The notes beneath the pieces were generated by a model. It was not told where the DNA came from. It saw only the letters and a program-made list of their open reading frames with translations, and searched no databases. Shown here piece by piece: positions 15,873-25,598 of a stretch of DNA of 64,000 nucleotides. A program made the position numbers and the translations under genes. Source of the DNA: Rhizobium sp. ZPR4 (GTDB lineage: Bacteria; Pseudomonadota; Alphaproteobacteria; Rhizobiales; Rhizobiaceae); NCBI RefSeq assembly GCF_040215725.1, contig NZ_CP157967.1, positions 3,442,501-3,506,500 of the forward strand, read 5' to 3'. The stretch's first letter is position 1, and every line of letters begins with the position of its first letter.

Positions 15873-16814
15873 TTATGATGCGTCGCTATTAATACGCGCA
15901 AGAAAATCAGCATAAGCTAACGCAATCCCCTCGCGAAGAGAGATATTGGCTTGCCAGCCGAGTTCCTTCATCCGGTCCACATTCAATAATTTTCTAGGTG
16001 TTCCATCTGGCTTCGACTGATCGAAGACAATTGTGCCATCGAAGCCAACGACCTCCATGACGGTCTTCGCGAGTTCACGGATTGTAACATCGACGCCTGT
16101 CCCGATATTAAACAAGCCATTTTCGACATCGGTTTCCATCAGGAAAACGCAAGCGTCTGCCATATCGTCGACGTAAAGGAACTCGCGCATTGGCTTACCC
16201 GATCCCCAAACCACCAACTCAGAATCGCCGCGTTTTTTCGCCTCATGGGCCTTACGAATGAGCGCCGGCAAAACGTGGCTATTGTTCAAATCGTAGTTAT
16301 CATTCGGTCCGTAGAGATTGGTGGGCATGGCGGAAACATACTTGGTCCCATATTGAGTATTGTATGTTTCGCATAATTTAACGCCGGCAATCTTAGCAAT
16401 TGCGTACGGCTCATTTGTTTGCTCCAGAGGGCCAGTTAAGAGATATTCCTCCCTGATTGGCTGGGGACAATCGCGCGGATAGATACAACTGGAACCGAGA
16501 AATAGCATATGTTGAACGCCGGCGTTCCATGCTGCTTGCACCATGTTGGCCTCGATCATGAGGTTTTGATACAAGAAATCAGCACGGTAAACATTATTGG
16601 CATGGATACCGCCAACCTTCGCTGCCGCCATGAATACGTAGTAAGGCTTTTCCATGTCGAGAAATGCAGACACGGCGGCCTGATCGGTCAGATCAAGCTG
16701 CGAATGCGTGCGAGTCACAATATTTTGGTAGCCAGCAGCGTGAAGGCGACGGACGATGGCCGACCCGACCATACCCCGATGCCCAGCAACATAGATTTTG
16801 CTGTTCTTTTCCAT
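15873..16814 (-). CDS. fcl: GDP-L-fucose synthase
   Basis: 313 residues from the ATG at 16814; the longer frame to 16868 overlaps gmd and is rejected. The enzyme epimerises and reduces GDP-4-keto-6-deoxy-mannose to GDP-L-fucose with NADPH. Visible features are the nucleotide-binding loop [11 protein letters not shown], the catalytic serine in LGSSCIYP, the Y-x3-K pair in [12 protein letters not shown], and [14 protein letters not shown]. Length is normal for Fcl/WcaG (about 310-320). It starts 4 bp after the gmd stop, so the two are co-translated and form the standard GDP-fucose pair. Confidence 0.95.
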   Translation of the reverse strand: MEKNSKIYVAGHRGMVGSAIVRRLHAAGYQNIVTRTHSQLDLTDQAAVSAFLDMEKPYYVFMAAAKVGGIHANNVYRADFLYQNLMIEANMVQAAWNAGVQHMLFLGSSCIYPRDCPQPIREEYLLTGPLEQTNEPYAIAKIAGVKLCETYNTQYGTKYVSAMPTNLYGPNDNYDLNNSHVLPALIRKAHEAKKRGDSELVVWGSGKPMREFLYVDDMADACVFLMETDVENGLFNIGTGVDVTIRELAKTVMEVVGFDGTIVFDQSKPDGTPRKLLNVDRMKELGWQANISLREGIALAYADFLARINSDAS

Positions 16815-16818
16815 TGGC

Positions 16819-17928
16819 CTACTCGTGGAAGTCATAGGCCGGATAACCGTGGCTCTTGACAAGCTCATCTCGCTCAGCAGCCTTCAGATCCTCTCGCATC
16901 ATCTCGGCAACTAGTTGGTTAAATGTTATCTTGGGCTTCCAGCCAAATCGCTCCATCGCCTTCGATGGATCGCCGAGAAGCGTCTCCACCTCGGTCGGGC
17001 GGAAATATCGGGGGTCAACCGAAATGATGCAGTTGCCGTTTGTATCAAAACCCTTTTCATGAACACCCTCACCGCTCCAGGTGATGGTGATTCCGACCTC
17101 TGCCGCCGCCGCTTCAACAAATTCGCGGACACTGTATTGAACACCAGTTGCAATAACGAAATCTTCTGCCGTCTCCTGCTGAAGCATCAGCCATTGCATT
17201 TCAACGTAATCTCTCGCGTGCCCCCAATCCCGTTTGGCGTCCAAATTGCCAAGGTATAAGCAGCTTTGGAGACCCAGTTTGATGCGCGCAATAGCACGGG
17301 TAATTTTTCGCGTTACGAAAGTTTCACCTCGCACCGGACTTTCGTGATTAAAGAGGATGCCGTTACATGCATAAATGCCATAAGCCTCCCGATAATTGAC
17401 CGTAATCCAGTACGCATAGAGCTTGGCCACCGCGTATGGTGAACGAGGATAGAACGGCGTTGTTTCTCTTTGCGGAATCTCCTGAACCAAGCCGTAGAGT
17501 TCCGAAGTCGAGGCTTGGTAGAAACGTGTTTTCTTTTCAAGACCAAGGATGCGGATCGCCTCGAGGATTCGCAATGCGCCAAGCGCGTCAGAATTTGCAG
17601 TATATTCCGGTTCCTCAAACGAGACAGCAACATGGGATTGAGCTGCTAGATTATAAATTTCGTCCGGCTGAACCTGCTGAATGATTCGGATGAGACTCGA
17701 TGAATCCGTCATGTCACCATAATGAAGGATAAATCGTGGCTTCTCCTCGTGTGGATCTTGGTAAAGATGATCAATTCGGTTCGTATTGAAAAGCGAGGCA
17801 CGGCGCTTGATTCCGTGAACTTCGTAGCCCTTCTGCAGCAACAGTTCAGCAAGGTATGATCCATCCTGCCCTGTAACCCCCGTGATGAGTGCAACTTTCC
17901 GCACATCCTTCATATTCTGATTTCCCAT
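16819..17928 (-). CDS. gmd: GDP-mannose 4,6-dehydratase
   Basis: 369 residues. It converts GDP-mannose to GDP-4-keto-6-deoxymannose, the common precursor of GDP-fucose and related deoxyhexoses. The Rossmann loop [16 protein letters not shown] is at about 14-29, [14 protein letters not shown] at about 95, the catalytic S/T in ASTSELYG, and Y-x3-K in [26 protein letters not shown] and [15 protein letters not shown] are further family hallmarks. ATG 17928 is used; an in-frame ATG at 17913 is an alternative. It heads a minus-strand gmd-fcl-glycosyltransferase unit. GDP-mannose must come from genes outside this window. Confidence 0.96.
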   Translation of the reverse strand: MGNQNMKDVRKVALITGVTGQDGSYLAELLLQKGYEVHGIKRRASLFNTNRIDHLYQDPHEEKPRFILHYGDMTDSSSLIRIIQQVQPDEIYNLAAQSHVAVSFEEPEYTANSDALGALRILEAIRILGLEKKTRFYQASTSELYGLVQEIPQRETTPFYPRSPYAVAKLYAYWITVNYREAYGIYACNGILFNHESPVRGETFVTRKITRAIARIKLGLQSCLYLGNLDAKRDWGHARDYVEMQWLMLQQETAEDFVIATGVQYSVREFVEAAAAEVGITITWSGEGVHEKGFDTNGNCIISVDPRYFRPTEVETLLGDPSKAMERFGWKPKITFNQLVAEMMREDLKAAERDELVKSHGYPAYDFHE

Positions 17929-18178
17929 CGTTGTATCGGGACTTCCTACATCTAAAACAATCGCATTTGCAACATATAGCTCAACGATGGGGCCTTTTCC
18001 TCGGCAAACTGTTGTTTGAAGTATGGTTTTAAACGCTGACGAAATAACCTGGAAACGGAACTTTGGACCATGGCCTGCGCCTGACGATCGGCCTTAAGGC
18101 GATGAAAATGACACCAGGACGTCCGGACTTATATCGCGCCGGTAGCCGCCGGCCTTCAATTTTCAAATCTCCGCGAAA
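17929..18178. other. Intergenic region upstream of gmd
   Basis: 250 bp between the acyltransferase stop and gmd. It should contain the gmd promoter and the end of the acyltransferase transcript. I see no clear terminator hairpin. Confidence 0.3.
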
Positions 18179-19324
18179 CTAGATCTTCACGGCAGATACC
18201 TCGGCACGTTTAAATTTCCGTTCAGCCATTAATTTGCCAAAAGCAATCCCCGGCCGCTCAATGAACTCGAACGATAAATATGCCACTGGGAGCGCCAACA
18301 ACACCGCCAGAATTTGTACGAAGAACATTGCAGGTCGGCTCATCTCGAAGAGTGAGACGGCCGCAAAACCCAATACGACCTGCATTGGGCGGTGCAATAG
18401 GTAAAGCGAATAAGATATCGTTCCCAAGAATCTAGGGTAATCCGACGAAAAAACGGAGTTAAACAATTTGGACAGCCCGCTTTCGTGCGTAAGAAATGTC
18501 ATTAGCGAATAGAACACGAACCACACCACGAGCGGCTCTGGAGCCGATGATGTAACGGCTAGAACGACCATAACCGCGATGGCAACGAGCTTTATTGGAT
18601 TGCGCGCCTGACGCAATTTCTCAAAATTCAAACGTGAAGCGATACCGACGATAAAGTAAAAGATGGCCGCCGGGAGAAAAGCGTTAAGCTGATAACTTCC
18701 AAGATAGCCCCTCGACGTCGCCCAGTATCCAATCCCGAAAACAAGAATACTTGCGGACATCGCATAAAAATTACGTGTGGCATGAATCAACAGCGGAGCG
18801 ACTAAATAAAACTGCCATTCAAGCGATATGCTCCAAGCAGCCGGCAAAAATGTTGCTGCGGCCAACGGCAATATCTCATAAGGTATCGCACTATGGAGCA
18901 TCGTGGCGTGAGCGATTAGGTGCGGCAATGTATTATGGTAGGTCTGGTTAGTTATCGAGCGAACATAACCATTGTACCAATCCCAGCCCACGGCAGTCCT
19001 CCATGGAGCGGCCGCAGTGGTCTCAGACCACATTCCCATGACAAAATATCCGATGACGGAAGCAAAAACGAACGCAGGATAGAGGCGAAAAAACCGTCTT
19101 GTGATGTAATAGCCGTATCGCTCCTTACGCGTCGAAAGCAAATGCGTGATCACAAAACCGCTGACGATCATAAATACAGCTACCGGAGCCCATCCGTCCA
19201 ACAACATACTGAATGGCGGGGGTAGACTTAAGTATCCGGACAACTGCAAGCCATGCCCAATAGCGACCCAAAACGCCAAATAAGCGCGCAGTCCCTCAAT
19301 CGGCTTGAAGTTTTCACTTTCCAT
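18179..19324 (-). CDS. Acyltransferase family 3 membrane protein (OafA/NodX-like)
   Basis: 381 residues with about ten hydrophobic segments. The N-terminal IEGLRAYLAFWVAIGHGLQL corresponds to the conserved RAxA...H block of acyltransferase 3 (the catalytic-type His is in IGHG), followed by VSGFVITHLL, the arginine-rich cytoplasmic loop ITRRFFRLYP, and YSLYLLHRP near the C-terminus. Such proteins move acetyl or other acyl groups onto periplasmic polysaccharide or lipid-linked sugars; NodX and OafA are examples. The predicted location is the inner membrane. It is monocistronic by position, between gmd and an IS701 remnant. It probably O-acetylates the surface polysaccharide made here. Confidence 0.88.
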   Translation of the reverse strand: MESENFKPIEGLRAYLAFWVAIGHGLQLSGYLSLPPPFSMLLDGWAPVAVFMIVSGFVITHLLSTRKERYGYYITRRFFRLYPAFVFASVIGYFVMGMWSETTAAAPWRTAVGWDWYNGYVRSITNQTYHNTLPHLIAHATMLHSAIPYEILPLAAATFLPAAWSISLEWQFYLVAPLLIHATRNFYAMSASILVFGIGYWATSRGYLGSYQLNAFLPAAIFYFIVGIASRLNFEKLRQARNPIKLVAIAVMVVLAVTSSAPEPLVVWFVFYSLMTFLTHESGLSKLFNSVFSSDYPRFLGTISYSLYLLHRPMQVVLGFAAVSLFEMSRPAMFFVQILAVLLALPVAYLSFEFIERPGIAFGKLMAERKFKRAEVSAVKI

Positions 19325-19439
19325 TCGCGCAATTAGGGCGCGGAAATGTCGACAGTCAAGATAAGCTGAATTTTTTCGAGCACTATCGTCAGATAGCTGG
19401 ACCTCTTAGCGCTCCTTTGGTGGATTACGTTTCCATTGG

Positions 19440-19905
19440 CGATGATGAGGGACACTTCAACGGATGCGCGAGATGGCGGAGTAGGATGTTATACTTGCTC
19501 ATTGGCTTAAGCCGTTCGTCGCGAAGCTTGGTCACAAGAAGCGGCAGCAGATATGGCCGGTGTATATTTCGGGTCTTATTGACCCCCGGCGATCGCAAGA
19601 GCATCGAGCAGATGCCGGAACGGCTTGCACCTCATCACTATGATCTCTGCATCATTTCATCTCGGATGGGATTTGGGATGCCGGTCCTCTTAAGGTGGAA
19701 TTGGCGGCGCGGCCTGCAGAATTGTCTGAGTTTCAGGTTCGTTTCTGGTCATCGACGGCACAGGTCTGCCAAAGAAGGGCGATCATTCTGTCGGGCTCGC
19801 ACCGCAGTGTGCGTCGAAGCTCGGCAAGAGCGCAATTGCCAGACGTTGATATCGTTGACGCCGGCCACGACGAGGTGCAATCTGATGCACGGTCATCACG
19901 GCACC
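19440..19905 (+). pseudogene. IS701-family transposase remnant with several frameshifts
   Basis: Fragments in different plus-strand frames line up with an IS701-type DDE transposase: PGDRKSIEQMPERLAPHHYD (about 19588-19647), LHHFISDGIWDAGPLKVEL (about 19650-19706), then FLVIDGTGLPKKGDHSVGLA (about 19744-19803, containing a catalytic Asp) and NCQTLISLTPA (about 19838-19870). At least three frame changes separate them, and both ends are missing. It is a decayed copy with no possible product. Confidence 0.72.
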
Positions 19906-20132
19906 TTTACCCTCGCCAGCCGCGGAACGATGTCCATACTGCTGAACTCGCCTCCGTATGCCAAAAACCATTTACGAACGTAGTCGTAGGCGCTGAAATC
20001 GCTGGGAATCGCTTTTCAAAGCACTTTTAGCGCATCAAAAATTGTCACCCATTTACTAAAACGGCTGTTTGCGATAGACCCCCGTCAAATTTTGGCTCCC
20101 GGCCGGTGAAAGCGTAAAAATGGGTTTCGTCG
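19906..20132. other. Gap between IS701 remnant and wzm
   Basis: About 225 bp of mixed IS-like debris. The part around 20080-20125 reads like another element end. It must hold the wzm promoter. Nothing more can be supported. Confidence 0.3.
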
Positions 20133-20939
20133 ATGTTGACCACTCACGACCGTATGATTGAAGCCGTAGCGGATATTACTGAAGCACTCCGAAAATATCA
20201 CCTAGCTGCGGTATTTGGGTGGCAAGATATTGCTCAACGATATCGTAGGTCGAAGGTCGGGGCCTTTTGGCTTTCCATTAATATGGCTGTGCTAATCGCG
20301 GCTATCGGTGTAATTTTCGGTACATTGTTCCGAAGCCCAATGCAGGATTTTCTGCCGTATCTATGTGCAGGCCTAATCATCTGGGGCTTTATATCCACGA
20401 CGCTCGCTGAGAGCTGTGTTGGCCTGATCTCGGCAGAAGGTATTATTCTACAGGTAAGGATGCCGATCTTTACGCATATCATGAGGTTGGTATGGAGGAA
20501 CGCAATTATGTTCGCCCATAATATTGTCGTTTTTCCTTTTGTGTTACTTGTCTTCCTTCATGCGCCCAATTGGATCGTGCTACTTGCGCCAGTTGGATTT
20601 ATTCTTGTTACATTGAACTTGTTGTGGATTGCATTGATTTTAAGTGTAATTTGCACGCGCTACCGTGACATGACCCAAGTGGTACAAAACGCGCTTCAGG
20701 TTGTTTTTTATGCGACCCCCGTCATATGGAAGCAGGAAACCTTGCCGCCAGGTATTGTTCAGGATCTGTTGATGCTTAATCCCTTCTACCATTTTGTTAA
20801 CGTCGTGAGATCGCCCTTGCTAGGCGTCTATCCCTCAACGCTGAACTGGGTGGTATGTGTATTATTAATGTTTTTAGGTTGGGCCGTCGCAATTTTATTT
20901 TTTGGCAACTACCGCAAACGCATTGCATATTGGCTGTAG
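20133..20939 (+). CDS. wzm: ABC-2 type polysaccharide exporter permease (Wzm-like)
   Basis: 268 residues with six predicted membrane helices, starting around residue 45 (SINMAVLIAAIGVIFGTLF). The pre-membrane segment has the conserved WQDIAQRYRRSKVGAFW amphipathic motif of ABC-2 polysaccharide exporters, and the C-terminal half contains RYRDMTQVVQNALQVVFY and PVIW, ending with a short basic tail. It forms the channel for undecaprenyl-linked O-antigen or capsular chains at the inner membrane, together with the ATPase encoded 13 bp downstream. ATG 20133 fits the usual N-terminal length. It is the first gene of a plus-strand export/glycosylation operon. Confidence 0.9.
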   Translation: MLTTHDRMIEAVADITEALRKYHLAAVFGWQDIAQRYRRSKVGAFWLSINMAVLIAAIGVIFGTLFRSPMQDFLPYLCAGLIIWGFISTTLAESCVGLISAEGIILQVRMPIFTHIMRLVWRNAIMFAHNIVVFPFVLLVFLHAPNWIVLLAPVGFILVTLNLLWIALILSVICTRYRDMTQVVQNALQVVFYATPVIWKQETLPPGIVQDLLMLNPFYHFVNVVRSPLLGVYPSTLNWVVCVLLMFLGWAVAILFFGNYRKRIAYWL

Positions 20940-20952
20940 CGCGGAAAATTTT

Positions 20953-21693
20953 ATGACCTCAATCTCGCTTCAAAATGTTTCTGTTGAATTCCCCGTATTT
21001 AACGCCCGTGCGCGGTCTCTTAAAAACCGCGTGCTGGATATAGCAACAGGTGGAATAATCGGCCAGCGTTCAGATGGCCATGTCGTCGTGAAAAGCTTAG
21101 AAGATATCAACCTTACGCTCGCCGAGGGGGACCGCCTTGGCTTGGTCGGACACAATGGAGCCGGCAAGACGACGTTGCTGCGCGTTTTAGCAGGAATTTA
21201 TAGCCCGACACGAGGAGCCGCATTGATCAATGGGGAATGCGTGTCGCTGATTAATATCTCCTTGGGGATAGATCCAGAGGCCACAGGCCGAGAGAACATA
21301 CGACTTCGCGCCGCGATGATGGGAATGGCGCCTGCTGTCTTGAAGCGAGAATTTGACCAGGTAGCCGAATTTTCGGGACTGGGCGATTTCCTCGACATGC
21401 CGTTCCGCACCTATTCATCAGGCATGCAATTGAGGCTAGCATTTTCGATATCGACCGCCGTACGACCGGAAATTTTGATTATGGACGAGTGGCTCTCTAC
21501 TGGCGACGAGGAGTTTCAAACAAAAGCCAATGAGCGCCTGCATCAAGTAGTTAACGCGACAAAAATTCTCATATTGGCAAGCCATTCAAAGGATTTGCTG
21601 CTGAATAATTGCGATCGAATCATTTGGCTCGAGCACGGTCGTATAAAAATGGATGGGCCAAGTCGCGACGTCGCGGCTGCCTATTTCCGATAG
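20953..21693 (+). CDS. wzt: ABC-type polysaccharide exporter ATPase (Wzt-like), short form
   Basis: 246 residues from the ATG at 20953. Walker A is GHNGAGKTTL, the ABC signature is YSSGMQLRLAF, Walker B is ILIMDEWLS, and the switch histidine is in LASHSKDLL. It powers export of the completed polysaccharide through Wzm. It is the short form that ends soon after the nucleotide-binding domain: the C-terminal carbohydrate-binding domain seen in Wzt proteins that recognise a chain-terminating methyl or phosphate group is absent. Export may therefore be coupled to synthesis rather than to a terminal modification. The frame extends upstream to 20902, inside wzm, but that start is rejected. Confidence 0.93.
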   Translation: MTSISLQNVSVEFPVFNARARSLKNRVLDIATGGIIGQRSDGHVVVKSLEDINLTLAEGDRLGLVGHNGAGKTTLLRVLAGIYSPTRGAALINGECVSLINISLGIDPEATGRENIRLRAAMMGMAPAVLKREFDQVAEFSGLGDFLDMPFRTYSSGMQLRLAFSISTAVRPEILIMDEWLSTGDEEFQTKANERLHQVVNATKILILASHSKDLLLNNCDRIIWLEHGRIKMDGPSRDVAAAYFR

Positions 21694-21743
21694 GAGAATG
21701 CTACCTTTAGATCGGGCGATAGCAATGTGTGCGGAAATGGCGA

Positions 21744-23039
21744 ATGGAAAATAATGTTGCGTCACAATCGAGCAGGGTGCTGCTCGTTGATCATATGTGC
21801 GTTCTGCCGTATGGCCATAATTTAAATGGTTTGGTTCTCTTTGAGCAGGCGCTGCGGCCTTTTTTTGACTCATCAATGTGTCTCGCAACTCGTAAGTTGC
21901 CGGATGAGGCCGAGCAAGCGTCTTTAGTCGATCGAGTGTTGAGCTACCCATATGATGGTTTGATTGAGGCGCCCGCAACACGCATCTCAAAGAATCAGCG
22001 GAATACTGTTGCAAAGGAAGTTTCTTACGTTCCTCTGCTCAAATTATTAGCGCGCCGCGCATTCTACACCGGCCTCAGTATCTTTCTTCGATATGATTAC
22101 GTTCGAGCAAGGACCCGGCGTGACTGGCGGGACGTGTTTAAGCGGTACAAAGTCGGTCCGGATGATGTAATTTTCTTTCCAAGTGCCGAATATTACGGCT
22201 GCCTTTCTTTGCTTGATATAATTCGAAAACTTCCTTTGGCACAGAGACCGAAGGTTCATTTTCGTATGATCGGCGTCATGGAGAGCGCGAATTATACCTT
22301 GGAATCGGGACGCCCGCAGTTTGTATCTGAAATTCGTCGGGCGTTGGCCGACAAAATTCATTTGTCCGTTTCGGCTGAGACGCCGCCATACTGCGAGTTG
22401 CTGGAACGACTAATTGGATGTCCAGTGACCTATATGCCCTATCCTCTGGCAAGCAAGCAAGAGGTGATTACGTGGGATAGCGTTAAGGTTGTGACCTCTC
22501 CCGGCCAAGGAAGAATCGATAAAGGATTCATGCGCCTCTATGCGATTATCTGTGGACTGCAAAGTAAGGGTGCTCTGGATAGATTTTACTTTGATATTCA
22601 GGACATGAGGCGCACCGATAATCAGTTTCGTGCGAGATATCAGAGCATACTTAAACATGTTCCGAATCTAATCTTGCGACCGGCGAGATTGAAACAAGCG
22701 GAGATCGACGAGATCTACAGAAAGTCGGACATTCTAATTCTCCCGTATGATGCAGAAACCTATGCTCTACGAGGATCCGCCGTCTATCAAGAAGGGCTGG
22801 CGGTAGGTAGGCCAGTCGTTTGTAGTACTGGATTGGGATTTTCCGAACTTGTTAGGAAGTATGGAAATGGGTTGGTGGCGACAAGCGATTTCGAGTTTAG
22901 CGATAAGATACTCGAACTAGCTGAATGGTCAAAGGAAGACGTCGAGCAACGCGTATCGGCTGCCAGAGCTTTGTATCAGTCGGATTTTGAACTCGGTCTT
23001 AAGGCTATTCTTGAAAGTTTTAACAATGACCATGCCTAA
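21744..23039 (+). CDS. Glycosyltransferase (GT-B fold) of the export operon
   Basis: About 431 residues. A glycosyltransferase C-terminal domain is visible: VVTSPGQGRIDKGFMRLYAI (phosphate-binding loop region), then LKQAEIDEIYRKSDILILPY and the donor-binding block GSAVYQEGLAVGRPVVCSTGLG, which has one glutamate of the E-x7-E motif. The N-terminal half is variable, as usual for acceptor-binding domains. ATG 21744 is preferred to GTG 21729, with GGAAATGG just upstream. It lies 50 bp after wzt, and its 3' end overlaps the next glycosyltransferase gene, so it is coupled to it. The donor sugar cannot be told. Confidence 0.72.
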   Translation: MENNVASQSSRVLLVDHMCVLPYGHNLNGLVLFEQALRPFFDSSMCLATRKLPDEAEQASLVDRVLSYPYDGLIEAPATRISKNQRNTVAKEVSYVPLLKLLARRAFYTGLSIFLRYDYVRARTRRDWRDVFKRYKVGPDDVIFFPSAEYYGCLSLLDIIRKLPLAQRPKVHFRMIGVMESANYTLESGRPQFVSEIRRALADKIHLSVSAETPPYCELLERLIGCPVTYMPYPLASKQEVITWDSVKVVTSPGQGRIDKGFMRLYAIICGLQSKGALDRFYFDIQDMRRTDNQFRARYQSILKHVPNLILRPARLKQAEIDEIYRKSDILILPYDAETYALRGSAVYQEGLAVGRPVVCSTGLGFSELVRKYGNGLVATSDFEFSDKILELAEWSKEDVEQRVSAARALYQSDFELGLKAILESFNNDHA

Positions 23040-24207
23040 AATTGCCTTCATCGACCATCCTTTCCATCGAAAGACGCGGTCAAGTAATTTCTTCGTTGAG
23101 ATTCTTTCGGAGAGCTTTGTTGTTCACGTGTTTTACCTGGACCCCGATCCGCGGTCCACGATGCGAGAAATTGCTGATTCTGATTATGACTTGGTGGTAT
23201 GTTGGCAGACGGAGTTTTGCGCGCCATATTTCCTAACGCGTGGCAAGAGAGTCGTCTGCGTGCCAATGTTTGATGGTGTCGAGACAGCTCCGGACTGGTA
23301 CTGGCTGTCAATGAGACAGGCTCGGTTCATTAACTTCAGCGAAAAGCTGCACCTGCTCCACAAGTCGCTGGGAATTGAAAGCATCTACGCGAAATATTTC
23401 GGCGTGGCAAAAATGGACTTGCCGCAAGCCAAGTTTGGAATATTGCGCGGCTTCTTTTGGCAACGCCGACCTGAAGACGGGCTTCACTATAAATTCGCTA
23501 GGTCTGTTCTCGGCAGCGCGGTTGCGTCGCTCCATATCCATAATGCGCCCGACACACAATCTGCAGAGGATTGGAAGCCCGATTGGGGGTGCACTGTCAC
23601 TCATTTCGGCGAGGATGCCTCTGAATATCGGAAAGCGCTCGAAGCTTCGAATGTATTCTTGAGCCCTCGTCGCACCGAGGGCATAGGACACCCTCTAATC
23701 GAAGCGATGGCAAGGGGTATGTGCGTAATAGCTCATGATAAACCCACGGCAAATGAGTACATAATTGACGGTGTGAACGGTATACTCATTGATTATGACT
23801 CCCCTGCTTCTTTTGAGAAGATAAAGCCCTCTGGAAATAACGGTGGCCTTACCTTAGCTCGCGCTGAATTGCTGGGAAAAGCGGCAAGGGCTTTTTATCT
23901 CAAAGGGTGCGAAGAGTGGGAGGAGACTTCGAAACTTCTTCCATATTTTGTGCAAACGACGCCCTTTCCCGATCTTACTGAACATGACGTTAAGTTTGCA
24001 GATCAATATCTTTCCATAACAAGATTCGCACATCGGGACTTTTATCGCTTCCTGCATAAGCTCCTGAGATTGCAGCGAAAAGGATTTGTTGGCGCAGAAG
24101 CATCGGCGATGCGTCATCGCGAGCGCATTAAATGGACAATCAAAAGTCTGCCCGGAGCGGTCTTGCTGTGGCGAGTATTGCGACGAGTGTTGCGGCCTTT
24201 TAAATAA
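23026..24207 (+). CDS. Glycosyltransferase, last gene of the wzm-wzt operon
   Basis: About 393 residues starting at ATG 23026 (or 23032), overlapping the 3' end of the previous gene by about 14 bp. The C-terminal half has NVFLSPRRTEGIGHPLIEAM, ARGMCVIAHDKPTANEYIID and GVNGILIDYD, the GT4-type E-x7-E region with the usual downstream loop. The N-terminal KIAFIDHPFHRKTRSSNFFV is the first beta strand. A basic C-terminal tail (WTIKSLPGAVLLWRVLRRVL) could be amphipathic and membrane-attached. It probably extends the chain exported by Wzm/Wzt. It is convergent with the next gene, 21 bp apart. Confidence 0.75.
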   Translation: MTMPKIAFIDHPFHRKTRSSNFFVEILSESFVVHVFYLDPDPRSTMREIADSDYDLVVCWQTEFCAPYFLTRGKRVVCVPMFDGVETAPDWYWLSMRQARFINFSEKLHLLHKSLGIESIYAKYFGVAKMDLPQAKFGILRGFFWQRRPEDGLHYKFARSVLGSAVASLHIHNAPDTQSAEDWKPDWGCTVTHFGEDASEYRKALEASNVFLSPRRTEGIGHPLIEAMARGMCVIAHDKPTANEYIIDGVNGILIDYDSPASFEKIKPSGNNGGLTLARAELLGKAARAFYLKGCEEWEETSKLLPYFVQTTPFPDLTEHDVKFADQYLSITRFAHRDFYRFLHKLLRLQRKGFVGAEASAMRHRERIKWTIKSLPGAVLLWRVLRRVLRPFK

Positions 24208-24228
24208 GTGTAGTGTCAGGCATCCCGA

Positions 24229-25371
24229 TCATTTGGCGCGCATAGATCTTTCTGTTCCGAGTTCCGTTAGTAATTCATCATAGACGGTAGCATATTTATG
24301 GCCCATTTGTTCTGCCGTGAAGAATTCCTTGTATCTCAGGCGAGCGGCCGCACCCAAAGACGCAATCGATTCACCATCGTCTACAAGACGTTCCATTGCT
24401 TTTGCAAGAGCTGATGGATCGTCTGGTTGCACGACGTAGCCTGTTTTACAATCTTGATTGACGAAGCTCGTGCCCGTTCCTATTTCGCAGGAGATCATCG
24501 GTTTAGCGAACATCGCAGCTTCGACAAGCGAAAGGCCGAATGCCTCAGAACGAAGATTAGAAGGAAATACAACACCACTGCATAATTCGAGAAGCGCGGT
24601 CTTGTCCACATCGGGTAGCGCTCCTAGAAAAAACACGTTGTGTAGATCATGCTGTTTCATGAAGCTCTTCAACGAAGCTTCCATTGGACCTTGGCCGACG
24701 ATGACAACGTTCGTATTCGTCCGTCTCGCGGCCTCAAGAAGGATGTGAATGCCTTTATAGTAACGCAATACCCCGACAAAAAGGAAGAACGGTTTAGGAA
24801 GCCGTGCGCGCCAACGTGCTTTATCCTGATCGCTCGCTTTGGGATAATCCGCTTCATCCAGCCCAAGTGGAATGACAGTTGTTTTATCTTTGTAACGCTG
24901 CAGTACCTCGCTCGTCGCCAGGTAATTAGGGGATGTGGCTACAATCCTATCAACACTCGTGAGAAAGCGATGCATAACAGGCTCGTAGAGCTTCAGCAGG
25001 AGCTTTTGCTTAACGATGTCGGAATGGTAGGTTACGATGGCTGGCTTGCCGGCATGGGTGACAAGATGGACGATGTCCATCAATGGCCACGGAAAGTGAT
25101 AGTGAATTATGTCGGCCTTTCGGCTCAATTCTCGAAAACGTCCAAATACCTCGCATGAAAAACCGGTCGACGCGAATTCGAAATTGAGCTTGGCCTTGTG
25201 CGCCATATGACCATCGAGTTCGACGCTGTTTTCCAACGGCTTCTTGCTCAGTGAGAGAACATCGGACTCCACGCCATACTTAGCAGTGCCGTTGACAATC
25301 GCATGGATCGTCCGCTCAACGCCGCCGAATGTGTCGGGCCAATATGTTTTGAAAAAATGTAGAACGCGCAT
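24229..25371 (-). CDS. Glycosyltransferase family 4
   Basis: 380 residues from the ATG at 25371, preceded by AGGAATGAA; the longer frame to 25509 lacks support. The N-terminus MRVLHFFKTYWPDTFGGVER has the classical GGVE glycine-rich loop of GT4 enzymes, then HYHFPWPLMD, VTYHSDIVKQK and RIVATSPNYL. The C-terminal domain has LFVGVLRYYKGIHILLEA (phosphate/ribose-binding R and K), FPSNLRSEAFGLSLVEA with the E-x7-E motif, and GYVVQPDD. It is a confident retaining GT-B enzyme, probably mannosyl- or similar. It diverges from the phosphomannose-isomerase-type cupin gene over a 227-bp promoter region. Confidence 0.9.
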   Translation of the reverse strand: MRVLHFFKTYWPDTFGGVERTIHAIVNGTAKYGVESDVLSLSKKPLENSVELDGHMAHKAKLNFEFASTGFSCEVFGRFRELSRKADIIHYHFPWPLMDIVHLVTHAGKPAIVTYHSDIVKQKLLLKLYEPVMHRFLTSVDRIVATSPNYLATSEVLQRYKDKTTVIPLGLDEADYPKASDQDKARWRARLPKPFFLFVGVLRYYKGIHILLEAARRTNTNVVIVGQGPMEASLKSFMKQHDLHNVFFLGALPDVDKTALLELCSGVVFPSNLRSEAFGLSLVEAAMFAKPMISCEIGTGTSFVNQDCKTGYVVQPDDPSALAKAMERLVDDGESIASLGAAARLRYKEFFTAEQMGHKYATVYDELLTELGTERSMRAK

Positions 25372-25598
25372 TTCATTCCTGTAACGAAAACCGACCGCTA
25401 CGTCACTAGTGCATCGCTGACCTCTGAAAACGTCTTCAACCTCGAAGCCTTCTGAGCAATGACCCGCAGTAGCGGCGGTTGTATCAATATTGACTGCATC
25501 GTCGCGCAAGGGGCTTGATCTGCCCTCGCAGCTGAATTAATCCCGCCCTGAATTCCCCGTCGTGCGGTGGCGATCGACGCTTTTACAACGGAAATTTC
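25372..25598. promoter_or_regulatory. Divergent promoter region (glycosyltransferase / PMI-type cupin)
   Basis: 227 bp between two divergent genes whose starts are both supported, so it must contain both promoters. No clear operator repeats are visible. Confidence 0.45.
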
